From Planctomycetaceae bacterium (lineage in GTDB: Bacteria; Planctomycetota; Planctomycetia; Planctomycetales; Planctomycetaceae), in contig JADZEF010000013.1 of assembly GCA_020850695.1 (NCBI GenBank), forward strand, positions 1-48,515: a DNA stretch of 48,515 bases, in the 5' to 3' direction. The notes under the pieces are model-generated. The model did no database searches. It was not told the DNA's origin and worked only from the letters and a program-made list of their open reading frames with translations. Position numbers and translations under genes: made by a program. Shown piece by piece: positions 28,726-36,781 of the stretch (position 1 is its first letter; each line of letters begins with the position of its first letter).

Positions 28726-29332
28726 GAGCCGTCGTCCTTGACGGAAAGGGGCAGATCCAGTGGTCCAGCGATCCCGAGGGGCCGCCGAACGGCGCAGTGC
28801 GGGATGTCAGCAGGTTTGAAAAAGGCGGCGGAGTCTAGCCACGGTTGCCGACACGGTCAATCGGGGTTTCCGGCCCCACGGGCGTCGCAACCTATTCGAG
28901 AATCACAGGATAGGGAGAAGAATCCGAGGATGGTCCCGTCCCCCGGAGAAGTTCCCTTTTCAGAGATCGGACCGAGGGTCGCCCCTGCGACAATTCCGTC
29001 GTGCGAATCCCTCTATCTTGCCTGGTTGCCAACGTCGAACGGGAGCTACGGGCCGATGCATCGGGGACCGCGAATGCCGCAAGCGTTGCTCTCGGGCGAC
29101 GCTCTTCCTCTCCCCTTGCATTCGCGTCAACATGAACAACATGGGTTGTCTGGCGCGGGTTTGGTTTGGCGGAACAGTGCCGATCCTGCAATGCGCAAAC
29201 CTGTAGCGAGACCTCGACCCATCGCGATTCGTCGGGTAAGCTGACGGAGTGAAGGAGATGCGGAGCGACCGATCACGAAGGTCACGTCGCACTGGCATGA
29301 CTGAGGTATTGACGTGCGACGACGCGCCGAAC
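28726..29332. other. Intergenic region with no recognisable gene
   Basis: Roughly 600 bases lie between kdsD and the convergently read lipoprotein end at 29333. Overlapping frames on both strands, including one of about 186 codons on the plus strand, show no motif, signal or credible ribosome site. No strong palindrome was found. The kdsD promoter should be near its start at 28725. Confidence 0.45.
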
Positions 29333-29827
29333 TCAGCGCGATTGCGCCCGGAAGACCACCGCAGAGCGGTTTGCCGTGCCCGCGATCGCTTCGGTCTGCG
29401 ACTTGAACTCGTCGAGGCTCTGCAGCTTGCGGGCGTCGTAGGCGCCGTCTTCCAGCCGCACCTTCTTCCCTGTCTTCTGCGACAGCACTTCTTCGATCCG
29501 CGCGCGGGTCAGATCCTTTGGATCGACCCGCACCACGACGAAATCCCCTTTGCGTTCGGGGTTGTCGGTGGCTCCATACTCGTAGGCCGGAAGGTAGATC
29601 GCGCCGGTCGCGAAGTCGACCACGAACGCGATCACGCCGGGGACGAAGAAGAACAAGAGTCCGAGGGCGTCCAGCAGGACGATCGAGGTGTCGAGGCGGC
29701 CGCGGTGCGGCTGGCCGATGCGGTCCGGGTGGATCAGCGCCCCGCACGAGACGGCGTGCGTCATGACGGCCACGACCAGCAGGCCGGCCACGGTGCGACG
29801 CCAGCGCCAGACGCTCTTCCTGAGCAT
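29333..29827 (-). CDS. YceK-like lipoprotein of unknown function
   Basis: The 164-residue product starts MLRKSVWRWRR followed by a hydrophobic stretch and a lipobox ending HAVSC (C28). Next come CGALIHPDRIGQ and a second hydrophobic segment, LLDALGLLFFFVPGVIAFVVDFATGAIYLPAYEY. That pattern (conserved Pro/Arg after the Cys, then LD.LGLL...PG..AF.VDF.TGAIYLP) is shared by small bacterial lipoproteins related to YceK. The C-terminal 80 residues are soluble and carry no known motif. The start at 29827 is preceded by GGAGG at a good distance. Longer in-frame starts upstream give Arg-rich non-protein-like sequence. It is divergent from nadB. The role is unknown. Confidence 0.82.
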   Translation of the reverse strand: MLRKSVWRWRRTVAGLLVVAVMTHAVSCGALIHPDRIGQPHRGRLDTSIVLLDALGLLFFFVPGVIAFVVDFATGAIYLPAYEYGATDNPERKGDFVVVRVDPKDLTRARIEEVLSQKTGKKVRLEDGAYDARKLQSLDEFKSQTEAIAGTANRSAVVFRAQSR

Positions 29828-30229
29828 CGGTTCCCGCCTCCGTGCAGTTCCGACAAGGTTCGAGACATCACGCCGGCCCCGCGCGACGACTCGTTCGCGA
29901 TGCGTGATCCAAGGGGCGGGAAGCGTATTCCGCGATGTCGACGCCAGCAAGAGCACTTTGTTCCCGACCGATCGAGTCGAAGCGGCAGCTCTTGGGAAAT
30001 GTTTCCGACCCGCAACGGAGGAACGCGATCGTTCCAATGGAATCTGGCGGTGCCGTTGGCGCCTTCGGCGTGGATTGCCGTCGCGAGTCGTGCGGACAAT
30101 CGTTGCTGATGGCTGAAGTCCGGTTCGCCCCCTATCATTCGGAGAGAATCGCACCCGGGACGAATCGACGGCCTCGAGGTCGCGTATTCCCCGATATCAG
30201 CACAGCCTCGAAAGCTCGCACACAATCTC
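29828..30229. other. Divergent intergenic region before nadB
   Basis: About 400 bases separate the lipoprotein start from the nadB start. Both promoters should be here. The open frames crossing it carry no motif. No riboswitch or operator was identified with confidence. Confidence 0.4.
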
Positions 30230-31861
30230 ATGCAGCGACTCTCCCTCGCGCCGAAGCGGCGGTACCTGGTGCGATTTCATCCGAAGCGCATCCCGCACAT
30301 GTTCACCGACGTGCTGGTGATCGGCGGAGGGATTGCGGGAATCCGTGCGGCGATGGCGGTCCCGTCCGATCAGCCGGTTGTCGTCGTCTCGAAGGATGTG
30401 CTGAGAGAGTCGAACAGCGCCTACGCCCAGGGGGGCATCGCCGGAGCCCTCGACCCGCAAGACGCGACCGCCGACCACGCGGCCGACACCATGGCGGCCG
30501 GCAAGGGGCTGTGCGATCCGGCCATCGTCGACATGGTGGTGAACGAAGCTCCGGATCGTATTCGCGAACTCGTCGAGTTCGGAACGGTCTTCGACCGCGA
30601 AGGGGGAGAGATCGCCCTGACCCAGGAGGGAGGGCACCGCCATCCGCGCGTCGTGCACGCCCTGGGTGATGCGACGGGCAAGGAAGTGATGCGGGCCATG
30701 ATGGAGTGCATCCGCAACCGGGCCAACGCCCAGATCTGGGAGTCGACGTTCGTCATCGACCTGCTGACTCACGAAGGGACCTGCCGCGGGGCCCTGGTCT
30801 GGAACGCCCAACACGGCCGCACCTTCATCTGGGCCAAGCAGACGATTCTCTCGACCGGCGGCGCCGGCCAGCTGTATCGTGAGACGACCAACCCGGAGAT
30901 TGCCACGGGAGACGGGCAGGCCATCGCGTTCCGTGCGGGGGCGGAACTCCGCGACATGGAATTCATGCAGTTCCATCCGACGGTGCTCTACATCGCCGGT
31001 TCGTCGCGACATCTCATCTCGGAAGCGGTCCGCGGCGAAGGAGCTTACCTTCGCGACGTGACCGGGTACCGCTTCATGCCCGACTACGACCCGGTGGCGA
31101 AGGAACTGGCTCCGCGCGACGACGTCAGCCGCGCCATCACGAAGCAGATGGCGAAGACGCGGCACCCGTGCGTCTATCTCGACCTCTCGCACATTGCTCC
31201 CGAAAAGGTCCTCGAGCGCTTTCCGCACATCAAGACGGTCTGCGCCGAGTTCGGCATCGACATCCGCCGCGACTCAATCCCCGTCCGCCCCGGAGCCCAC
31301 TACATGATCGGCGGCGTCACCGTCGATCCCGACGGGCGTTCCACCCTCCCTGGCTTATGGTCGGCCGGCGAGGCGACAAGCAGCGGACTTCATGGCGCAA
31401 ACCGCCTCGGTTCCAACAGTCTTCTCGAGGGCCTGGTGTTTGGCCGCCGTGCGGGGACCGGCGCCGCGGCCGTCGCGCGGACGATACCCGATTCGTTCAC
31501 GGCGATTGCCTTGGAGTCGGACTGGAGCGGCCCCGCCGAGAAGTCGGACGATCAGCTCAACCTCACCGACATCCGCAACGCGCTCACCAGCCTCATGTGG
31601 CGCAACGTCGGCATTCAGCGGGACGCCGACGGCCTGAAAGAAGCGGCCGAGCAGGTCAACTTCTGGGACCGGTACGTCTCGCTTCGTGAGTTCGACCGTC
31701 CCGAGGGCTGGGAGCTTCAGAACATGCTGCTTGTGGCGCGACTGATGATCGCCGCCGCCGCCACCCGGACCGAGAGCCGCGGCGTCCACACCCGCAGCGA
31801 CTTCCCCGAGACCGATCCCGCCCAGGCGGAACACATCCCGATTCGTTCATCGCTGGGGTAA
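30230..31861 (+). CDS. nadB: L-aspartate oxidase
   Basis: This 543-residue flavoenzyme oxidises L-aspartate to iminoaspartate, the first step of de novo NAD synthesis. Visible features are the FAD dinucleotide-binding motif VLVIGGGIAGIRAA, SAYAQGGIAGAL, THEG- and HPRVVHALGD-type substrate-loop residues, MEFMQFHPTVLY, the RPGAHYMIGGV segment and HGANRLGSNSLLEGLVFGRRAG, all in the order typical of NadB and fumarate reductase flavoproteins. The C-terminal helical domain is present. Length is normal. The ATG at 30230 leaves a 23-residue basic leader (RRYLVRFHPKRIPHMFTDV) before the fold, with no obvious ribosome site. No nadA or nadC is in the window. The protein is cytoplasmic. Confidence 0.96.
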   Translation: MQRLSLAPKRRYLVRFHPKRIPHMFTDVLVIGGGIAGIRAAMAVPSDQPVVVVSKDVLRESNSAYAQGGIAGALDPQDATADHAADTMAAGKGLCDPAIVDMVVNEAPDRIRELVEFGTVFDREGGEIALTQEGGHRHPRVVHALGDATGKEVMRAMMECIRNRANAQIWESTFVIDLLTHEGTCRGALVWNAQHGRTFIWAKQTILSTGGAGQLYRETTNPEIATGDGQAIAFRAGAELRDMEFMQFHPTVLYIAGSSRHLISEAVRGEGAYLRDVTGYRFMPDYDPVAKELAPRDDVSRAITKQMAKTRHPCVYLDLSHIAPEKVLERFPHIKTVCAEFGIDIRRDSIPVRPGAHYMIGGVTVDPDGRSTLPGLWSAGEATSSGLHGANRLGSNSLLEGLVFGRRAGTGAAAVARTIPDSFTAIALESDWSGPAEKSDDQLNLTDIRNALTSLMWRNVGIQRDADGLKEAAEQVNFWDRYVSLREFDRPEGWELQNMLLVARLMIAAAATRTESRGVHTRSDFPETDPAQAEHIPIRSSLG

Positions 31862-31864
31862 AGC

Positions 31865-31969
31865 GCGTTACCGCCGCGTTTTCCGTAGTCCGGCCTTCCA
31901 CGGCCGGACAAAACCTCGCGCCCGGCCTTGGAAGGCTAGGCTACGAAGCGGAACGCCCGACGGTAATGC
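31865..31969. repeat. CCGGCCTT palindromic repeat, copy 1
   Basis: The arms at 31885-31907 and 31922-31944 are inverted versions of GTAGTCCGGCCTTCC..., each itself a hairpin. Outer GCGTTACC / GGTAATGC ends lie at 31865 and 31969. It has several base differences from copies 2 and 3. It sits between the convergent nadB and lipoprotein genes, where it may also help end transcription. Confidence 0.85.
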
Positions 31970-32024
31970 GCCATAAAGCCGACGTGGCGTCCGCGCGGGA
32001 TCCGCCGGGGCCCCGCACGGCGTG

Positions 32025-32486
32025 CTATTTTTTCGGCGACGTCACCTCGAACGGGAATTCGTTCTTTCCCGAGGATTTGACATCCGCGGTGAGCGTCGAC
32101 TTCTCGTTGAATTCGGGAGCGACCGCCTCCTCGAAGACGTCCGCCGGGTTCAGCTTCGGATCGATCGGGTCGCCCGGGTTGCCGCCAATGCGGGCCTGCT
32201 TCCCCTCGACCTTCCGCTGAGCCTTGATCTCCACGCGCTTCGACCCTTCGGTCGAGAGGAACGAATACTTCCCTTCCTCGATCTTTCCCGCGTACGTCTT
32301 CTGCTGACCGGCCGGGTCGCGGAACATGATCTGCCCGTCCTTCAGCGGCTGGCCGTCAAGAGAGACCGTCCCCGTGACGCGATACGTCGCCGGTCCGCCG
32401 CTCCCTCCGCATCCCGCCAGGACCATCACACACAGTCCGCCAATCATCCACGACACGAACGGCGTTCGTTCCAGCCAGCAAAGCAT
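32025..32486 (-). CDS. Small lipoprotein with transthyretin-like domain
   Basis: This 153-residue protein has a hydrophobic leader and a lipobox ending MVLAGC (C26). A short beta-domain follows with YRVTGTVSLDGQPLKDGQIMF and GKYSFLSTEGSKRVEIKA, the pattern of carboxypeptidase-regulatory or transthyretin-like lipoproteins common in planctomycetes. The ATG at 32486 follows AAGGA; a longer in-frame start at 32591 gives no better signal and would enter a hairpin. Such small lipoproteins often sit right after DUF1559 genes, as here. A hairpin lies between the two genes, so its expression may be lower than that of the pseudopilin. The role is unknown, perhaps surface or pseudopilin assembly. Confidence 0.87.
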   Translation of the reverse strand: MLCWLERTPFVSWMIGGLCVMVLAGCGGSGGPATYRVTGTVSLDGQPLKDGQIMFRDPAGQQKTYAGKIEEGKYSFLSTEGSKRVEIKAQRKVEGKQARIGGNPGDPIDPKLNPADVFEEAVAPEFNEKSTLTADVKSSGKNEFPFEVTSPKK

Positions 32487-32552
32487 GGGAGATCCTTGAC
32501 CCGGATGTGAATCAGAGACCGCAATGAGGACGAGACACAAAAGAAGGGAAGC

Positions 32553-32596
32553 GCCCCGCGCGCCATCGAGCGCGCGAGATATCGAGCGCACGGGGC
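32553..32596 (-). terminator. Hairpin between DUF1559 and lipoprotein genes, probable attenuating terminator
   Basis: The arms GCCCCG (32553-32558) and CGGGGC (32591-32596) continue inward with four more pairs after one mismatch. Read on the minus strand, the stem is followed by CTTCCCTTCTTTT, a pyrimidine-rich run. It lies 28 bases after the DUF1559 stop and before the lipoprotein start, so it probably reduces read-through. Confidence 0.5.
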
Positions 32597-32624
32597 ATCG
32601 TCATGATTCGCTAAGCGGCAAACG

Positions 32625-33596
32625 TCAGAAGTCGCCCAGCGCCTCGCTTCCCGCACGCGACGCGAGACCGCGCCACGTCGCCAGCGAGAGGTTCTCCGAG
32701 ACGAAGCGGACGGCGCCGTCGGCCATCACGACCATTACGCCCCCTTCGTGATAGCTGCGGGCCATGATCCGCGCATTCGTCCCCGAGCCGCCGATGCTTT
32801 CGCACGGGGCGTTCCGCCACGTCGTCGACCGGCACTGATAGACGCGGTCGGTGACGGTCGTGTTCGGCGTTTCTGACGCACACACCAGCGGTAGTCCCCA
32901 GAATCCGTTCCAGTAAACTCCCGCGTCCCACGAGCGATTCGGCGAGTTGCGGTCTCCGGTTCCGCGGACGACGCATTCGCTCAGCATCATCGTGTTCGAC
33001 GTCCCGTCGGAGACGTCGCGAATGCGAGTCCTGGACATCGCGTAGAACATGCCGTTCATGTTCTCGCCGCACTTCGTATTGGTGCTCGAGTCACCGTACG
33101 TTCCAAACTCGGTCGAGCCCGTGAACGCGAGATAGTTCCCCTGGAATCCGTCGTGCGACTCGGTGGGAGTCGAAGGATCGGACGGGCAGCAGAAGACGGG
33201 GACGACGGTGTAACGCTCGGGAACGCGATACACATCCTGTCCGCCGCCCGCGGCGAAGAATGGGGACATCTTGTTATAGAACGGCGACTGATCGATATAG
33301 GGGAGCACATGCTGCATCCAGCAGCTTCCCAGAAGCCCCTTGTTCGAACCCGCATAGACGATGGACGTCTGCGACTCCCACATGCCGGAATAGATGCCGG
33401 CCGGCAGCACGCTGTGGCTGTCGTGATAATTGTGGAGCGCGAGGGCCAGCTGCTTGAGATGGTTGCGGCACTGGGTCCGGCGGGCGGCCTCCCGGGCCTG
33501 CTGCACCGCCGGCAGCAGCAATGCGATCAGAATCGCGATGATGGCGATGACGACCAGGAGCTCGATGAGCGTAAACCCGCGCTTTGCACGACGCAT
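32625..33596 (-). CDS. DUF1559 pilin-like protein
   Basis: The 323-residue protein has a canonical prepilin leader RRAKRG/FTLIELLVVIAIIAIL with G7 before the cleavage site and E12 at +5. The helix ends LLLPAVQQAREAARR, followed by the DUF1559 motifs NHLKQLALALHNYHDSHSVLPAG and a C-terminal H-X9-DG motif (HEGGVMVVMADG, about residues 283-294). GGGGAGA precedes the ATG at 33596. A TTGACG box and a weak TACGTT 16 bases on are visible about 160-180 bases upstream on the minus strand, a possible promoter. Unlike the copy at 8909, it has its own promoter region and is followed by a small lipoprotein gene, the usual planctomycete pair. It is probably exported by a pseudopilin system. Confidence 0.95.
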   Translation of the reverse strand: MRRAKRGFTLIELLVVIAIIAILIALLLPAVQQAREAARRTQCRNHLKQLALALHNYHDSHSVLPAGIYSGMWESQTSIVYAGSNKGLLGSCWMQHVLPYIDQSPFYNKMSPFFAAGGGQDVYRVPERYTVVPVFCCPSDPSTPTESHDGFQGNYLAFTGSTEFGTYGDSSTNTKCGENMNGMFYAMSRTRIRDVSDGTSNTMMLSECVVRGTGDRNSPNRSWDAGVYWNGFWGLPLVCASETPNTTVTDRVYQCRSTTWRNAPCESIGGSGTNARIMARSYHEGGVMVVMADGAVRFVSENLSLATWRGLASRAGSEALGDF

Positions 33597-33838
33597 GAGA
33601 CCGTCTCCCCAAAGCCTGAAACCCCGCGCGATACGCGTCGCGGGGGAAGAAGTCAGACGAACCGCCGAAGCAGTGGGACTGGCCGGGCCGCAGTGCCTAA
33701 ACCCAGGACCGGCGAACATTTGTCGTGCCCGCCTGTCCCGTGGATTCTCAACGTATCCTTAATCGTTCCCACGTCAAGAATCAATTCGCGCCGATCGGTC
33801 GCAAATCGGACCACCACTCGTGAAACGGCAACCCCTGT

Positions 33839-34762
33839 TCACGAAGCGACATCGAACGCGTCGGGAAAGACCAGCGTCGGTTGCAATCGCGATCCTCCAT
33901 CGCAGGTGTCGGCCAGAGCCACGAGGCGGCCCTCGCCCGAATAGCACGCCACGCGCGGAGCCTCCGTCGCCGGTCCCGTGGGTGTGCCCACGCGCTGACC
34001 CATTCGCATCTGCACGATGTCCTCGTCCGTCACCGTGACGTGCGGCATTCCGGGGATGGCATCTCCGATTGGACGGAGGCCCGCCGTGATCGACTCGCGA
34101 GTCAAGGCCTCGAACTCCAGGGCGTCGGACACTTGGAAGGATCCGATCGCCGTGCGTTCGAGGGCGCTCATCACACCCCCGCATCCCAGCACATTTCCCA
34201 GGTCTCGACCGATCGAGCGAACGTACGTCCCCGATCCACACTCGATTTCGACAATCAGCCGCGGCCACTCGAAGTCGATGACATCGATCCGGTAGAAGTC
34301 GACGTCGCGCGGAGCGATGTCGACTTCCTTTCCGCGCCGCGCCAATTGATGCGCCCGCTTCCCCTCGACGTGCACGGCGGAAAACTGCGGCGGCACCTGG
34401 GAAATCCTGCCGACGAATCGCCGGAGCGCCTGTTCGACGGTCGCGCGCGGCAACGCGGTCGTCCCGGGAACTTCCTCCACCTGCCCCGTCACGTCATCGG
34501 TGTCGCTTCGTCGTCCCAGCAGGAACTCCGCGCGGTATGTCTTGCGCTGCTCCTGCACGAACGAAATCAGACGCGTCGCGGCGCCGATGCAGATCACCAG
34601 CACGCCGGTCGCCATCGGGTCGAGCGTCCCCGCATGTCCTACCTTGGCGGGAGCGACCAGTGACAGCACGCGGTCGACCACGCGGCGTGACGTCATCCCC
34701 GCCGGCTTGGCCACGTTCAACAACCCGTCGACTGACCCGCGCCGCCGCTTTCCCGCGGCCAT
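33839..34762 (-). CDS. truB: tRNA pseudouridine(55) synthase
   Basis: This 307-residue enzyme isomerises uridine 55 in the T-loop of tRNA. It has GLLNVAKPAGMTSRRVVDRV and the catalytic GHAGTLDPMATGVL with D48, then KTYRAEFLLGRRSDTDD, PPQFSAVHVEGKRAHQLAR and CGSGTYVRSIGRDLG, all hallmarks of TruB. The C-terminal 70 residues resemble the TruB extra or PUA-like region but are not strongly conserved. AGAGGA precedes the ATG at 34762. The usual neighbours rbfA, infB and rpsO are absent here, so the gene has moved from its common operon. It lies between a DUF1559 gene and a GNAT acetyltransferase gene, with a repeat copy upstream. The enzyme is cytoplasmic. Confidence 0.96.
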   Translation of the reverse strand: MAAGKRRRGSVDGLLNVAKPAGMTSRRVVDRVLSLVAPAKVGHAGTLDPMATGVLVICIGAATRLISFVQEQRKTYRAEFLLGRRSDTDDVTGQVEEVPGTTALPRATVEQALRRFVGRISQVPPQFSAVHVEGKRAHQLARRGKEVDIAPRDVDFYRIDVIDFEWPRLIVEIECGSGTYVRSIGRDLGNVLGCGGVMSALERTAIGSFQVSDALEFEALTRESITAGLRPIGDAIPGMPHVTVTDEDIVQMRMGQRVGTPTGPATEAPRVACYSGEGRLVALADTCDGGSRLQPTLVFPDAFDVAS

Positions 34763-34845
34763 GCTGCATTCCTCTGACAGTCAAGAATCCGGTTTCCAAT
34801 CCTGCGTCCACTGGGACACAGATTAGCGAGCCGACGTTCGCCTGT

Positions 34846-34954
34846 CGCACCGTCCGCTGGGTTCTCCGTAGTCCGGCCTTCCAAGGCCGGACGAAATCTG
34901 ACACCCGGCCTTGGAAGGCCGGGCTACGATCCGGAAAACGCGACGGCAATGAGC
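34846..34954. repeat. CCGGCCTT palindromic repeat, copy 2
   Basis: The arms at 34868-34890 and 34905-34927 match copy 3 almost exactly. The outer flanks (CCGTCCGCTGGGTTCTCC and GGAAAACGCGACGGCAATG) are shared, though the end palindrome is decayed. It lies between truB and the acetyltransferase gene. The edges are approximate. Confidence 0.85.
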
Positions 34955-34974
34955 ATAATGCCCGGAGGGAGTCT

Positions 34975-35391
34975 CTACGCGGGAGGCCTCGCGTCTCGCG
35001 CGATTGTCCAGCAGGAGTCGTGCCTGGTCATGCCGATGTGCGGGTAGTAGCTGACGGCCTTCGGCGCGGCGAGCAGGATCAACATGGTATGCCGACCGGC
35101 GGCGTCGTGAGTGCGTCGGATCAACTCGCGGCCGATCCCCTGCCCCTGGCACTTCACGTCGACCGCGAGGTCGGAGAGGTATGTGCAGAAGGCGCGATCG
35201 GTAATCGCCCGCGAAACTCCGACAAGTTCCCCTTCCTGCCGGGCGGTGACAATCAGCCCCGCATTCCGGACCATCTCTTCCATGGTGCGACGATCATCGA
35301 TGGGCCGCCGCTCCCCCAGGGTCGAGCGCACCAGGACATCGATGAACTCGTCGACCGAGAGATGGGGCTCGAGGGCATACTGAATCGACAT
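34975..35391 (-). CDS. GNAT-family N-acetyltransferase
   Basis: The 138-residue product has the GNAT fold. The central strands are [19 protein letters not shown] and [11 protein letters not shown], followed by the acetyl-CoA-binding motif A loop [12 protein letters not shown] (Q/R-x-x-G-x-G). A C-terminal strand, [20 protein letters not shown], holds the usual Tyr. It should move an acetyl group from acetyl-CoA to an amine, but the substrate is not predictable. I chose the ATG at 35391 because GGAGG lies four bases before it; a TTG start at 35412 is less likely. It is divergent from mutY with a short shared region. The protein is cytoplasmic. Confidence 0.92.
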   Translation of the reverse strand: MSIQYALEPHLSVDEFIDVLVRSTLGERRPIDDRRTMEEMVRNAGLIVTARQEGELVGVSRAITDRAFCTYLSDLAVDVKCQGQGIGRELIRRTHDAAGRHTMLILLAAPKAVSYYPHIGMTRHDSCWTIARDARPPA

Positions 35392-35529
35392 TCGACCTCC
35401 CTGGGTCGTCAATAGAAGGGCGACGCGGTCCGTGGGAATCGCGACGCGGCCCGCTACACTTCATTGAATGGCAAGCGGCGGACGGCGTCAAACCGGGCAA
35501 TCAACGTTTCGCGGAAAGTCGAGCGGCGG

Positions 35530-36651
35530 ATGGATGCGGAGGAGTTGCGTCGGTTTCGCAGGAGCCTGCTGGCATGGTACGACCGGGCGGCCCGCGATCT
35601 TCCCTGGCGGCGAACGCACGACCCCTACCGCATCTGGATCAGCGAGATCATGCTGCAGCAGACGACGGTTGTTGCGGTCATCCCGTATTTCGAGCGGTTT
35701 CTCGCCCGTTTTCCGACCGTCCAGGACCTCGCCCAAGCCGAAGAGGAACAGGTGCTGCGGTTGTGGGAGGGGCTTGGGTATTACAGTCGGGCCCGCAATC
35801 TGCATCGGGCGGCCCGCGTCGTCGTCGAGCAGCACGCGGGAGAGTTTCCGCGAGGCGTTGAGACTCTGCACGACTTGCCGGGGGTTGGCCGATACACCGC
35901 GGGGGCCATCGCGTCATTCGCCTTCGACGAGCGGGCGCCGATCGTTGAGGCGAACACGCAGCGGCTTTACTGCCGCCTGCTGGGTTATGCCAGCGATCCA
36001 AAGTCTGCGGAAGGGCAGCGGACTCTCTGGCAGTTCGCCGAGGATGTCTTGCCTTCAAAGCAGGCGGGGCGGTTCAACCAGGCGCTGATGGAACTGGGAG
36101 CGACCGTCTGCACGCCGAAGAGTCCCGACTGCGAATCGTGCCCGGTGAAGGCGCATTGCCGGGCGCTGGCTGCGGGACTTCAGCACGCCATTCCGAAGCC
36201 CGCGGTGCGGCCCGAAACGACGGACGTCACGCACGCGGCAGCGGCGATTCGTCACGACGGCCGGTGGCTGCTCCGGCAGTGCGGGGCGGAAGAACGATGG
36301 GCCGGGCTGTGGGACTTTCCACGGATCGAGCTTGCACCGGCCGACGCTCCCCACTCGAAAGGAGCGCTGACGGCCGCTCGTACGCTCCGCGCCCGCAGGG
36401 CGGTCGAACAGGGAGTGGCGCGCCTGACGGGCCTGTCGATCGAGGCCGGAGACCTGCTCCACCAGTTAAGGCATACCGTGACGCGGTACCGCATCAGGCT
36501 GCTCTGCTTTCATGGAGCGATCCGCGCGACGGACGTGGCCCCGACGGCTTCGGAGGAAGCGCGGATCCGCTGGGTGCATCCCGACGAGTTCTCCGCGCTT
36601 CCCCTCTCGATGACCGGACGCAAGCTGGCGGAAGTCGTCCAGGGGCTCTGA
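35530..36651 (+). CDS. mutY: A/G-specific adenine DNA glycosylase with Asp-to-Glu change at active site
   Basis: The 373-residue protein removes adenine mispaired with 8-oxoguanine. It has the HhH-GPD fold with WISEIMLQQTTV (catalytic E39), the hairpin LPGVGRYTAGAIASFAF, and the 4Fe-4S cluster C194-x6-C201-x2-C204-x5-C210 (CTPKSPDCESCPVKAHC). A C-terminal NUDIX-like domain (about 225-365) recognises 8-oxoguanine. By alignment with E. coli MutY (ILDGNVKR, D138), the second catalytic residue is E140 here (IVEANTQR). I chose the ATG at 35530 with GAGCGG upstream; a TTG start at 35464 would add 22 basic residues. It stands alone and is divergent from a GNAT gene. The protein is cytoplasmic. Confidence 0.94.
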   Translation: MDAEELRRFRRSLLAWYDRAARDLPWRRTHDPYRIWISEIMLQQTTVVAVIPYFERFLARFPTVQDLAQAEEEQVLRLWEGLGYYSRARNLHRAARVVVEQHAGEFPRGVETLHDLPGVGRYTAGAIASFAFDERAPIVEANTQRLYCRLLGYASDPKSAEGQRTLWQFAEDVLPSKQAGRFNQALMELGATVCTPKSPDCESCPVKAHCRALAAGLQHAIPKPAVRPETTDVTHAAAAIRHDGRWLLRQCGAEERWAGLWDFPRIELAPADAPHSKGALTAARTLRARRAVEQGVARLTGLSIEAGDLLHQLRHTVTRYRIRLLCFHGAIRATDVAPTASEEARIRWVHPDEFSALPLSMTGRKLAEVVQGL

Positions 36652-36781
36652 AGCATCGCCGGGATGCAGCCCGTCGTCCTTGCTGGCACTGCGGACTCCT
36701 GGCCGCTCGGCAGCAGCGCGGCAGTACAGTAGGGCGCAGGAGCCGTGCGATTCTGCGCCTTGACCGTCGACTTGGGTCGAG

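Noticed and set aside
28684..29244. Plus-strand frame of 186 codons downstream of kdsD
   Set aside because: It starts inside the kdsD coding region on the other strand, with no motif and no ribosome site.
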